From the NCBI RefSeq assembly GCF_040183065.1, contig NC_091119.1, positions 64,652,392 to 64,716,391 of the forward strand: a stretch of DNA of 64,000 nt, read 5' to 3'. The notes beneath the pieces were generated by a model. The model was not told the DNA's origin, did no database searches, and saw only the letters and a list, made by a program, of their open reading frames with translations. The position numbers were made by a program, and so were the translations under genes. Of this stretch, positions 53,781 to 64,000 are shown piece after piece. How positions within the stretch are numbered: the stretch's first letter is position 1; each line of letters opens with the position of its first letter. The stretch is from Periplaneta americana (Eukaryota; Arthropoda; Insecta; Blattodea; Blattidae).

Positions 53781-54892
53781 TAGCCTCAAATCACCGACTC
53801 ATTGTTTTATATTATATTACAAAGTCGAATCGTAAATTTAAAAAGTTAACTGTAAACTTAAATTTACAACTTAATCACAATCTTCTTATTCACAGGGTTA
53901 CACAACTCTTTATCACGGTTTAATTAAGTTACTGTCTGTATTCGATTATTTTTATCAACTTATCAAAAAGATTGTCAGATCTCTAATTTTTTTGTCATTT
54001 TATATCATTGTTGTGAACAGACATACATCACAATTCATATAAGGGAGAATTTGATATTTTATTGTAATTCAAGATTTTTAAAAATTTGGCACCCTGATTG
54101 TTGGTGCCAGATTTTATTTCGTCCGTCAGATTTTCAAGATTGTGTGTGTTATGTGCAGCAATATCAGTTATGCAAGTGGTTTTTAGTTTTCCTTATCCAT
54201 AAATGTTATGTCCAGGTGCATGTGTCATGTATCTGTACTTGTACTTAACTTCCAGTATAGGGGTTCTTTTTTATCGTTTTTCAAAATATTTATAGTGAGC
54301 AGATATGTCTTGCAAGTTTTTGGTATTATAATCCATCCATGCCAATTAAATCAAGTCTTTCTATCTGATGCAGTCTTAAGTTAATAAATATAGCATGACT
54401 TCAGGTATTTTTCCGCTTATTCTACATTGACTTTTTATTGCAGATTCATTCACTATATATTTTTGGAATCTTGGTGGGCACAATATGATCCTAATTTGGA
54501 TAATGAAACTGCCCAGTTCATATTCATTGCAGCCATGTTAACATTTATTTTTACTTAATTTGTTAGAATACCTGCTGTGATGAGTTTTATTTGTCCAAAG
54601 AGTCTTTTTTATGTCTGAAGTCATGAATTGAGTTCATTAGAATACTTGCTGTGAAGGGTTTCATTTGTCGAAAGAGTCTTCTTTATGTCTAAAGTATGAA
54701 ACTTGTCTGTTTTAGAAAATTGTGCAAATCGAGTGAAGTATAACCTCCATCTGCCTTCACTATGATTGAGTAAAGCATCATCTTTAAATTATGATTGGAG
54801 ATTTTTCAGTAGTTTGTTGCGAGTTTGTTGAAATCCATTAATCCTCTTCCACTTTACTAGCCATTATGGGAAAAACACACACACAGACACAA
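53781..54892. other. Intergenic
   Basis: Two similar blocks (CTGCTGTGATGAGTTTTATTTGTC near 54572 and CTTGCTGTGAAGGGTTTCATTTG near 54647) form a ~75-bp imperfect tandem repeat. No gene. Confidence 0.5.
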
Positions 54893-54912
54893 CTCTCTCT
54901 CTCTCTCTCTCA
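54893..54912. repeat. (CT)n microsatellite
   Basis: Ten CT units at the tail side of the next SINE. Confidence 0.9.
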
Positions 54913-55165
54913 TTTTTATTTAGTATGTTATTTTGCGACGCTTTATCAACATCTCAGGTTATTTAGCATCTGAATGAAATGAAGGTGATAATGCCGGTGA
55001 AATGAGTCCAGGGTCCAGCACCAAAAGTTACCCAGCATTTGCTGATATTGGGTTGAGAGAAAACCCCAGGAAAAACCTCAACTAGGTAACTTGCCCTGAC
55101 CAGGAATCAAACCCGGGCCACTTGGTTTCATGGCCAGATGCGCTAAACGTTACTCCACAGGTGTG
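54913..55165 (-). mobile_element. SINE family 2 copy
   Basis: Full body from TTTAGTATGTTATTTTGCGACG to the head GTTACTCCACAGGTGTG (minus), with a B box GGGTTTGATTCC. Target duplication not resolved because of the microsatellite. Confidence 0.85.
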
Positions 55166-55200
55166 TACTTATAAATATATATAATATAGACAAACATACG

Positions 55201-55237
<37 letters not shown>

Positions 55238-56059
55238 TATTATCATCATCATCATCACCATCGTCTTGAACTGTACATAGAATTGAGGCTTTTGTAATGA
55301 GATGAAATAAAATATTTTGAAGTTTTATGTAATAATTTTAAGCTTTATCTTGCTGGAAACATGAACCCACAGTATAATGTTCTCAGACGTGTTGATATCG
55401 AAAGATCTGTGACGAAAAAGAATAAGACTGAATATTTTACAAAAGAAGAAAGCCCGGGATATAGAAGTTGTTAAAAATTACTCCGATATGAAGACAAAAA
55501 GATGGCAATACAAAATTAGTTAGTTTCGATAGCCTTTATGACAGTGGTGCATTACCTCTGACTTATTTTCTTCTGTTTTGAAGCTCTTTACATTTGACAA
55601 TACCTCAGATCTTATTTCTTCATGTCTTTTGAAGAGGTTCATTTGCGTAAATAATTTGAAACTCTTTCTGAAATTGAGGACAACCACACAATAATTATTT
55701 TTCACTTCACTGTACTCAGAATAATATTCCGTCCTATACTTTAACTGAGTTTCGCCTATTGAATCGTGAGTTCCAGAATGTTGTTTGTTATTGTCTTTAC
55801 ATACGAAAATCCAACAAGTTGAATTCCAGTGCATGCTATGAAGCTCTCGTAATCATGATAACAAAGTCGATACTAATGACATCATTATTATTTTTTTTTT
55901 CTCGCTGTTATTTATACTTGCTTTAACATCTTTGGTCATATTGCGAGTTAATCTTTTAGATGAAATCCGAAAGCCTGTGTACTGTTGTTGAGATTGGTTC
56001 TATTGTTGTGACCTAGATGGCGACTGTATATGCATTACTGTTTTGTTTGAATATGATTT
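55166..56059. other. Intergenic with (ATT)n
   Basis: ATT units at 55204-55233 and ATC units to 55262. A minus-strand open frame of about 104 codons (55834-55520) was not recognised. Confidence 0.45.
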
Positions 56060-56218
56060 CGGTGGTGAATGAGGCCGATGATATTCAGGGATGTTGTGGC
56101 CTGAATTTCTTGGCATTTGCCTTACGGTTGAAGGAAAACCCTGAAAAACCTCAACCAGGAAATTCAACCCGATCGGGAATCGAACCTAAGCCCTCTGCAT
56201 AAGAGACCAGCATGCTGC
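56060..56218 (-). repeat. Diverged SINE family 2 relative
   Basis: Body GGTTGAAGGAAAACCCTGAA, CCTCAACCAGG and B box GGTTCGATTCCCG (minus) with a changed head (GCGCAGCATGCTGG). Confidence 0.65.
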
Positions 56219-56235
56219 GCGATTTTGCATCCTTT

Positions 56236-56550
56236 TCGAGATAAAAATTGTTTAATATAAAAAAGATTTCATACCATATTTTGGGAAAGTCATTGATTGA
56301 ATTCCCAATATGCTTAGTCAATTTAAGAGAGCCATGTATTATGACAATAAATGACTAAAAGGATTTCAGTTTTGTCCTTTACATATACAGAAATTTGATC
56401 CAAACAAATGTAACATTTTAAAATTCCTTTTCAGAACGAAAAGTTACATTTGTTAGGGGTCAAATTTCTGCACATTTAAAGGACAAAAATAAAATTCTTT
56501 CAATCATTTATTATCATAACAAAGTGCTCTCTTAAAATAACTGAGTATAT
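56236..56550. repeat. Dispersed repeat family R1, folded copy
   Basis: The first half runs like 28255-28620. From about 56445 the sequence turns back on itself (GTTACATTTGTTAGG..., CTCTCTTAAAATAAC), so the two halves form ~100-bp inverted arms. Confidence 0.75.
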
Positions 56551-56559
56551 TGGGGATTG

Positions 56560-56835
56560 CATATACGGAATGTAATGGAACAAGAAGAAACATTAGTGAA
56601 ACGATTAGAAAAGAGAACGTTGCAATGGTATGACCATGTTCAAAGAATGCCAGAGGATAGATGGCCCGAACAGATCCTGTCATCGTCTCCATATGGGAGG
56701 AAGAAAAGGCAAAGACGTCGCAGTACCTGGAGATGTGGAGTAGCCAGGGTAATGTAGGAGCAGAATTTGAAAGAAGGCGACTGGCAGGACAGAAGACTTT
56801 GGAGGAAGGCCGGATTGCTAAAAAGCTGGACAAAA
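56560..56835 (+). pseudogene. LINE ORF2 C-terminal fragment
   Basis: M-E-Q-E-E-T-L-V-K-R-L-E-K-R-T-L-Q-W-Y-D-H-V-Q-R-M-P (positions 56570-56650), R-R-R-S-T-W, then G-D-W-Q-D-R-R-L-W-R-K in another frame. The W-x-x-H-V-x-R-M block is the post-RT region of RTE-like LINEs; a different family from the GTAA-tailed ones. Confidence 0.7.
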
Positions 56836-58637
56836 GTCATTTTTCGAACTTCATATTAAAAACATAAAATTACCTCAGTAATAATCCTCAATAGTCATTC
56901 TGATAAGACCAAATGTTTTTCGAAGAATACTTCAAAGTTTCTGGCCAATACTTACGAGCAAAAGTGACACAAATCTTTCAGGATTAATACTGCATTTTTA
57001 TAAGTGATTTCTGAGCATTGTGTCCGACTTAATTATGCAAAGTAAAATTCTAAGTATATTTTTTGTGAATGTGTTACGGTCATATGTATTAGGCACAATT
57101 ACAGTTTTTATTATTTTTTGTTTCTAAGTACTGATAATAAATCAAGTTTCTATTGCTCGTGTTTTGAGGAAAAAACAAAATTATTTTAGAGAAAAAAAAA
57201 TGCGCAGAAGTGTACACCGTGAAACTTACATATGTATATTGGTAGACATTTATAAGTTTGTCACTGAAGGTTTCATCTGCAACACCCCGCAACACTGTGA
57301 ATTATGACCTCTGAATCATATCCATGCGCCTGATCCGGCAACACATCGCGCCATACGCACTTACCGAGAGTTATGTTTGATTACTTAAAGACTGAGGAGT
57401 GATTTGTTGGAAGTAAACAACAATGGCCCTTGATTTTTTCCATATCCAGAGAACTTTTGTTGGTTTCAGGTCATTGTATAATGTGTGCATAGTGTAATGT
57501 GTAAAAATGAATTTTTTTGTGTTAATTGCAAAGAAATTTACGCGAAAATTAAAGAAAAGAGTAATAAGACTCTTGTGTAACATGAAGAATATGTTGTGCA
57601 GTATATAAAGAACAAACGTGAATTAAATTTGGAGTCATAGCACAAAGTCACTAGAAAGTGTAATAAGAATGTGGTTTTATCTTCAATATTATCAGCGTTA
57701 GAGCAAAATTAGTCACCACAGCGAAACCATGTATCTCCTTAAAAATTCAGACTGATTATAACAAGAAATTTAGTTACCATTTACAGTTTTCTACTTCTTC
57801 TTATTCTTCTAAAAATTGTTATCAATGATATTAAGTATAGAAATTTTTCAAAATGTCAATACTGTATCCCATCCAAGTACATGAAATTGTTCTTTATGGT
57901 TCAGCAATTGTACAGGCAACTCAGTTATTTTACCGGTTGCAGGATTATTAGAAGATTCCACTGAGCCTAGAAACTAAGATGTGACAAAATTTCGAGAAAG
58001 TGTTATTCAAAGAATTTCAAAACGAGACGACAATTTAGACCTCTTTAGCAGGTTAATGTTGACTTCTGATTCATTAATTTCCAGTTTGAATAAACTACCA
58101 AAGGGAAATAAAAATTAATTATATCTTCAGAAGTGCTTGATCTTTTGGTAATGTCCGAAGAAGAGAAGGGGGAAGAAGACGAATTTGAAACTTCAGCTTG
58201 TCGGGACGAGTGACAGGCTGGATATCTAAGTTCCTATTGAAATTCTTTACTTCATCACGTAAGAATATTTTATCTACCTTTTTAAAATCCGAATCACTCT
58301 TGGTGTTTGAATTGCGACCTTCAAACAGTTCTGTATTTCAACTTGTCTGCATTTACAATAATGAAACCACCTACTCAGTGCATCCAAGACACACTTCACA
58401 GATCAAAATGCATACTTTATTTCAGCTTAGCCATAAACTTCTACAAATGTAGATATTCTAAAATAATTTAGCACAATAATGCAATGGAATTTTCAAGTGT
58501 GCAAGTTCATACAAGTTATATTACCACTAGTATTAAATGGTAAGTAACATTTTGGATACCCCTACAAACTACGAAAATATTAACGGATTATTTATCCATC
58601 TTGAGTCTTACGTACACTACTTTTAACACTTAATTAC
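56836..58637. other. No firm gene; possible BESS-like remnant
   Basis: Near 58020-58110 the plus strand reads R-D-D-N-L-D-L-F-S-R-L-M-L-T-S-D-S-L, then L-N-K-L-P-K-G-N-K, which resembles a BESS motif but is interrupted at once. The rest is AT-rich. Confidence 0.3.
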
Positions 58638-59335
58638 AAAAGGTTGATATATGGGCAACAACATCGTAAGGAAGAGAAAACAAAAACTTAACAAACACAA
58701 AATACAACACAAACACAAGAACACAAGACATACATCACACTAACATACGAAAACAAAAGCACACATAAGATCACATCTTCATTCAGAATACAGAAATACA
58801 ACATAGCATACAGAACAGAAAACACACTACAAACACACCTCAACACAAACAAATAAATACAACCATACACGCGTATACAAACTCACATGTAATAGTTGCG
58901 ACAAGTTCTACATTGGACAGACAGGCAGATCATTCCAAACACGTTACAAAGAACACATTAAAGCAATAACCAGAGGACACAATACATCTACATATGCCGA
59001 ACACATAACTAATGCTAACCATATATATAATAACATAAATACAGACATGGAAATCCTACACATCCAACTCAAAAACTCAACACACTAGAACAATATGAAA
59101 TATACAGACACATTAAAACACACCCTAATCAAATTCTCAACACACAGATCAATTTCAGAACACATTCACTATTTGACTCCACATTACAACACATAAACAC
59201 ACCCTTACAACAGGCAGCGATATCAAGATGACACTATGATCCAGTAGACTCTGACGATGGTGTATACACCGAAATAGTGTAAGCCACACGTGCTTAAATA
59301 ATTAACACTAGTAAATTGCCCATATATCAACCTTT
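58638..59335 (+). mobile_element. Penelope-like retroelement, GIY-YIG end
   Basis: Linker L-T-Y-E-N-K-S-T-H-K-I-T and I-A-Y-R-T-E-N-T-L, then after a frameshift V-Y-K-L-T-C-N-S-C-D-K-F-Y-I-G-Q-T-G-R-S-F (58873-58935) and R-Y-K-E-H-I, the GIY-YIG endonuclease of Penelope elements. Stops follow. At 59253 CTGACGA, T, GGTGT-AT-ACACC, GAAA forms a hammerhead-like motif. AAAGGTTGATATATGGGCAA at 58639 and its inverse at 59316 bound the fragment. RT absent. Confidence 0.8.
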
Positions 59336-59819
59336 CGGATTATGTATGTTATTAAATGAAAGAATGTACTCACCCACAAAAAAAAATCCTTAATTGAATT
59401 TCGATTATAATTTATACAGGTTACTTATAATTTTAAACTTTTAGATTACATAACTTATGTAAAACTTTTCAACCTATATATTAGGGATTGCTGATGAAAT
59501 CGTGTACATAAAATGACTATAATTGTTGCATTTATCGAGTTTTGCAATAAAATAACAGGAGTGTGATAAAAATACCTAATTTGGCCCTTATTACTGAATG
59601 CATAATTATCTCACCCCTGAAGAGGGGTAGTTAATCATTTCCAAATGTCATTAAAATTTGCACACGTTAGATACATGTTATTAGTAATAGGTGTACCAAA
59701 TTTCGAGTTCATATGACAACTAGAAAAAGAGTTATTACTTTTGTCCGGGTTTTAAGTGATTCGGACCACTGTGGGACACCTTTAAAAGATTCAATAAATG
59801 GCAATGGCAATAAATGGGG
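59336..59819. other. Intergenic
   Basis: Nothing recognised. Confidence 0.4.
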
Positions 59820-60000
59820 ATTCAATAAATGGCATTCCCAAAATATGCTATGAAATGTTTCATATAAAAGAATTTTTATCTCAAAAAGGAAGCAAAACCG
59901 ACCAAAATTGTATTAAACCTTTTTGTTTCAAATATCTCAAAGAATAACCACCTGAAATTAATGACATTACTAATGGTTCACCCTGTATATGTAGCATGGA
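59820..60000 (-). repeat. Dispersed repeat family R1, partial
   Basis: TATCTCAAAGAATAACC, AAATTAATGACATTACT and CACCCTGTATATG match the right part of 28255-28620. Confidence 0.65.
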
Positions 60001-60113
60001 AATTAACCAAATTAACTTTTATTCTATCCCTCTTTATGGACAATTGAGGGGCTTAGAACAAAAAGCAGGTAAGTGACGGAAACCTAGTTTTGAGGAAATT
60101 ACAGTTAAAGTTC

Positions 60114-61703
60114 TACTTACTTACAAATGGCTTTTAAGGAACCCGAAGGTTCATTGCCGCCCTCACATAAGCCCGCCATCGGTCCCTATCCTGTGCAAGA
60201 TTAATCCAGTCTCTATCATCATATCCCACCTCCCTCAAATCCATTTTAATATTATCCTCCCATCTATGTCTCGGGTCGACCTGGTTGGCAAGTAGGTATA
60301 GTGCTGGCCTTCTATGCCCAAGGTTGCGGGTTCAATCCCGGGCCAGGTCGATGGCATTTAAGTGTGCTTAAATGCGACAGGCTCATGTCAGTAGATTTAC
60401 TGGCATGTAAAAGAACTTCTGCGGGACAAAATACCGGCACATCCGGCGACGCTGATATAACCTCTGCAGTTGCGAGCGTCGTTAAATAAAACATAACATA
60501 ACAACATAACATCTATGTCTCGGCCTCCCCAAAGGTCTTTTTCCCTCCGGTCTCCCAACTAACACTCTATATGCATTTCTGGATTCGCCCATATGTGCTA
60601 CATGCCCTGTCCATCTCAAACGTCTGGATTTAATGTTCCTAATTATGGCAGGTGAAGAATACAATGCATGCAGTTCTGCATTGTGTAACTTTCTCCATTC
60701 TCCTGTAACTTCATCCCGCTTAGCCCCAAATATTTTCCTAAGCACCTTATTCTCAAACACCCTTAACCTATGTTCCTCTCTCAGAGTGAGAGTCCAAGTT
60801 TCACAACCATACAGAACAACCGGTAATATAACTGTTTTATAAATTCTAACTTTCAGATTTTTTGATAGCAGACTAGATGATAAAAGCTTCTCAACCAAAT
60901 AATAACACGCATTTCCCATATTTATTCTGCATTTAATTTCCTCCCGAGTGTCATTTATATTTGTTACTGTTGCTCCAAGATATTTGAATTTTTCCACCCC
61001 TTCGAGGGATAAATCTCCAATTTTTATATTTCCATTTCGTACAATATTTTGGTCACGAGACATAATCATATACTTTGTCTTTTCGGGATTTACTTCCAAA
61101 CCGATCGCTTTACTTGCTTCCAGTAAAATTCCCGTGTTTTCCCTAATTGTTTGTGGATTTTCTCCTAACATATTCACGTCATCCGCATAGACAAGAAGCT
61201 GCTGTAACCCGTTCAATTCCAAACCCTGCCTGTTATCCTGACCTTTCCTAATGGCATAATCTAAAGCGAAGTTAAAAAGTAAAGGCGATAGTGCATCTCC
61301 CTGCTTTAGCCCGCAGTGAATTGGAAAAGCATCAGATAGAAACTGACCTATACGGACTCTGCTGTATGTTTCACTGAGACACATTTTAATTAATCGAACT
61401 AGTTTCTTGGGAATACCAAATTCAATAAGACTATCATATAATACTTCCCTCTTAAGCGAGTCATATGCTTTTTTGAAATCTATGAATAACTGATGTACTG
61501 TACCCTTATACTCCCATTTTTTCTCCATTATCTGTCGAATACAAAAAATCTGATCAATAGTCGATCTATTATGCCTAAAACCGCACTGACGATCCCCAAT
61601 AATTTCATCTACGTACGGAGCGAATCTTCTCAAAAGGATATTGGACAACATTTTGTACGACGTCAACAAAAGTGATATTCCTCGAAAGTTAGCACAGTTG
61701 GTT
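60114..61703 (-). pseudogene. 5'-truncated GTAA-tailed LINE (copy 4), long RT reading frame
   Basis: From 61703 it is open to about 60524 without a break: [53 protein letters not shown] and [13 protein letters not shown] (60275-60509) ends it; the last part and the TTAC tail follow. The best-preserved RT in the window and probably the youngest copy. It lacks the endonuclease and the first RT blocks. Confidence 0.9.
60275..60509 (+). mobile_element. tRNA-headed SINE (family 1) nested in the LINE
   Basis: Perfect 14-bp duplication CATCTATGTCTCGG at 60261-60274 and 60510-60523. Head GTCGACCTGGTTGGCAAG, B box GGGTTCAATCCCGGG, body GCGACAGGCTCATGTCAGTA, tail AACATAACATAACAACATAA. Confidence 0.95.
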
Positions 61704-61916
61704 TTGTACATGCAATGAAATATTATACACTAGTTTGGTGAAATGATGCCCATATAGCACCACTGCACAGTGTAATCACTTACCTAATTTTTTTTAATAA
61801 TGTCATTTACCTGCTTTTTGTTCTAAGCCCCTCAATTAATATATCCAATAAGAATTGCATTATGTGAACACCAAATGCAGACCTAAAACAAATAGTCGGT
61901 CCCAGAAATGTGAATA

Positions 61917-62686
61917 TAGGGTGATTCACGAGAATTTACCATTCCTTACGGAGTTTATTTCCGAAGACATTCTGAGCAAAAAATGTCATATAAACATTTG
62001 TCCTAATCTCAATAATTTCAGAGTTACACTAATTTGAAATTGTTTGTAAAATACCATTATTGTTGAGTTTTAAGGGTAAAAGAATATTACAGATAAAGAA
62101 TGAACTATTCATGAGTAACATTTCTTTAATTAGCTAATATTCGGAAGCTAAAAATGTGTTGTGAATTCCATAGTTGCTTCGTACAGATTGTTTTTTTTCG
62201 ATTTTTAACTACAAAATTACATTTTCTTACGCATTTATTACAACAATTGTTACAAATCACGCCACTCTTGTAAATTCTTTAAGACTGTACATTAAGATGC
62301 GTAATTAAACTGTAAAGAATCAAGTTCCTAAAGTCGTATGATTTGTAACAATTTTTGTGATAAGTGCGTAAGAAAGATGTCATTTTTAGTTAAAAATTGA
62401 AAAAATAAAATCTGTGCAAAGCAATTGACAACACATTTTAAGCTTCAGAACACTAGTCATTTAAAGAAATGATACTTCTGAATAGTTCATTCTCTATTTG
62501 TAATATTTTTTTACCCTTAAAACTAAAGAAATAAGATATTTTACAAACAACTTCATATTTTGTGTAACTTTGAAAATATTGGGATTAGGACACATGTTTC
62601 TATATGACATTTTTAGTTTATAATGTCTTCAGAAATAAGCTCTGTAAGTGACGGTATATCCTCGTGAATCATCCTATATATGTAGT
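61917..62686. mobile_element. ~770-bp foldback element
   Basis: Arms of about 350 bp, inverted around about 62300. Outer ends ATAGGGTGATTCACGAG and CTCGTGAATCATCCTAT. Inner words such as TGTAACAATT and CTTACGCA are mirrored. The TSD is unclear (TAT-like). Non-coding; divergence between arms shows age. Confidence 0.8.
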
Positions 62687-63029
62687 CTTCAGATTAATCT
62701 TTCATTTCAAACTTGAAAGTATATTCCATGACTCAGATATTGTGCATCTACAGGAACCAAATTACTGACAGGAGGAATCAGATTCCAGTCATTCTGGCAG
62801 AGGTTATTGCCTCTCCTAGCAATTCACTCTATAATCAATCTCTTTGAAAAATAATTAAGAATCAACTCCTCTCACTTGTTTTCAATTTTAGAGCTCTTGC
62901 ACCTACTTGGTCTGTTTAGTCACCACTATCTTCTTGGTAACTTGAAATCTCACCTAGTTGAATATTGTTCTTCGGAGTTTCTGTTTTCTTTTTCTTAAAA
63001 ATATTCATTTTTTTGAAGAAACTGTTTGC
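62687..63029. other. Intergenic
   Basis: Nothing recognised. Confidence 0.4.
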
Positions 63030-63663
63030 TTCTTTCTCCTTTTGATATGTCTGCAAATGAGAAAGTCGATAATTATGCAAAACAGGCAACATATTTGCAT
63101 CCAAGACCTCTCCAAGTGATATCTCTATCCAGTGCTTTTGCTTCAGTAAAGTCTCATTTTATAAACCTATGGATCAACAATTGGCTCTCTTCTGACAAAG
63201 GAAAAATTTTACAGTCTATACAAAAAAAACATAATGACCTGGATATGTATAAAATCTTGCCCAGACATGTTTAAACATTTTTAACAAGAGCCAGAACAGG
63301 TCACATTGTCACACAATTGTACCTACACCGATTTCACATTTCTAATAATCCTACTTGTCTGTGGTGTAATAATCATGATGAAGATCTGGAACACATTCTT
63401 CTATACTGTCCATCCATAAACCACAAAAGAAGTAAATTAAAATCACCAGTACCAGTTGCATAAGATACAGCCCTGCAGTATATATTGACTACACCCCACC
63501 TCTAGCTACTAGTAACAGGCATCTATAATGAACACCGATCAAAATATCCCTCTTTTCTCGTGAAAAACAACAACTGAACAGACTACAGTGGACTGTAGTG
63601 GACTTTATGTTGTCAGCAAACAGCTGGACACATTAAGAAGATTGATTGATTGATTGATTGATT
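63030..63663 (+). pseudogene. LINE C-terminus (RNase H end and zinc-binding tail), GATT-tailed
   Basis: S-A-N-E-K-V-D-N-Y-A-K-Q-A (end of an RNase H domain) at 63050-63090, then T-G-H-I-V-T-Q-L-Y-L-H-R-F, C-L-W-C-N-N-H-D-E-D-L-E-H-I-L-L-Y-C-P, the C-C-H-C tail of Jockey/R1/I-type ORF2. A stop falls at 63273. The tail GATTGATTGATTGATTGATT ends at 63663. Confidence 0.75.
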
Positions 63664-64000
63664 TTCCTCACCCATCTGAGTCATAACATTTCGATTCTTT
63701 TTGCACACTGATGCAATAGCTTTTGTCTCACTTTCTTCAATAAAAGGGACGCTTCGCTTCTCCTGAAAAGCAGACAGATTGATTGCCTACGTAAGGGGTC
63801 TGGTTCTTAATCTAATATGCTATAAGGTAAGAGCACCAGTAGTCGACATGTTAAGAAAATGTGTACTGTTTTTTTCAATCCTCCGACTGTACTTTACTGT
63901 CAGAAATAATTTTAAAAATATATTCTGACACCTGCAAATCCCTACTTTAACCTACAAAAACTTACATTGAAAATTTAGAATCTGTAACAAAGCTGCACGC
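63664..64000. other. Intergenic to window end
   Basis: Nothing recognised. Confidence 0.4.

Larger units (their letters stand above)
60046..61833. mobile_element. Small TIR element holding a LINE
   Basis: GAGGGGCTTAGAACAAAAAG at the left and its inverse at the right (about 33 bp of TIR), flanked by AATT (60042-60045 and 61834-61837). Without the LINE it would be only about 200 bp, a MITE. Confidence 0.75.

Noticed and set aside
55520-55834. 104-codon minus-strand frame
   Set aside because: No motif recognised and no splice or codon support; length is within chance in AT-rich DNA.
58688-58870. Cys/Val-rich minus-strand frame
   Set aside because: Antisense of the A- and C-rich Penelope linker region.
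60275-60350. Possible tRNA gene (B box GGGTTCAATCCC)
   Set aside because: It is the head of a SINE with body, tail and 14-bp TSD; the same head recurs at 2538-2765.
60633-61190. Plus-strand frames over the LINE
   Set aside because: Antisense shadows of the reverse transcriptase; similar shadows appear in LINE copies 1 and 2.
22044-61833. Treating the AATT-flanked MITEs at 22044 and 60046 as one family
   Set aside because: Only the first few bases (GAGGRGC) are alike; the rest of the TIRs differ, so they are kept apart.

Overview
This is eukaryotic nuclear DNA from an insect, almost entirely made of interspersed repeats. There are no prokaryotic-style gene arrays, rRNAs, true tRNA genes or CRISPR arrays. 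The repeats are of a kind I associate with cockroach/termite (Blattodea) genomes, Periplaneta-like: LINEs ending in GTAA repeats, and tRNA-headed SINEs beginning CACACCTGTGGAGTAACGG. The species is inference from memory and was not searched. Nearly every recognisable coding segment is a decayed transposon gene carrying frameshifts and stops.

Layout. 0-4 kb: a minus-strand pseudogene of an arthropod DDE-like family, cut by two oppositely oriented PIF/Harbinger-type elements, one of which carries a MITE and a SINE. 4.2-6.85 kb: an inverted-repeat composite with Penelope-like ends around a hAT-type exon that is itself cut by a 5'-truncated LINE, plus a large hairpin. 7.2-11 kb: a hAT-like element with a BED-finger exon, then a long hAT/ZMYM-like transposase pseudogene. 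11.2-12.4 kb: a THAP-domain pseudogene whose first exon has tandem internal repeats, a MITE insertion and a SINE in the intron. 12.9-17.5 kb: one TIR element (7-bp TSD) containing a Helitron with helicase remnants. 18.4-20.1 kb: Jockey-like ORF1 with a SINE. 22.5-26.6 kb: the 3' half of an env-bearing Gypsy element (minus). 26.8-35.3 kb: MITEs, RT fragments and a pogo/Tigger deletion derivative. 35.6-40 kb: a LINE cut by a SINE and by a 2.7-kb DNA transposon with clear TIRs and a candidate 6-bp TSD. 42.2-45.4 kb: a near full-length LINE with a 15-bp TSD. 46.9-50.5 kb: two possible host exons (minus) with a mariner-like element between them. 50.9-53.4 kb: a pogo-like element. 54.9-64 kb: SINEs, LINE ends, a Penelope GIY-YIG fragment, a LINE carrying a nested SINE, and a 770-bp foldback element.

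The best candidate for a poorly described system is the transposon at 36449-39168. It has ~30-bp TIRs and a candidate TSD CAATTG, and it encodes a spliced protein with an F-S-D-S-C-P-G-Q-N-R-N block. A second, older member forms the pseudogene at 1-3860. The most useful general observation is the nesting: many insertions have readable target-site duplications, so relative ages can be ordered. All calls come from reading the sequence; no database search was run.
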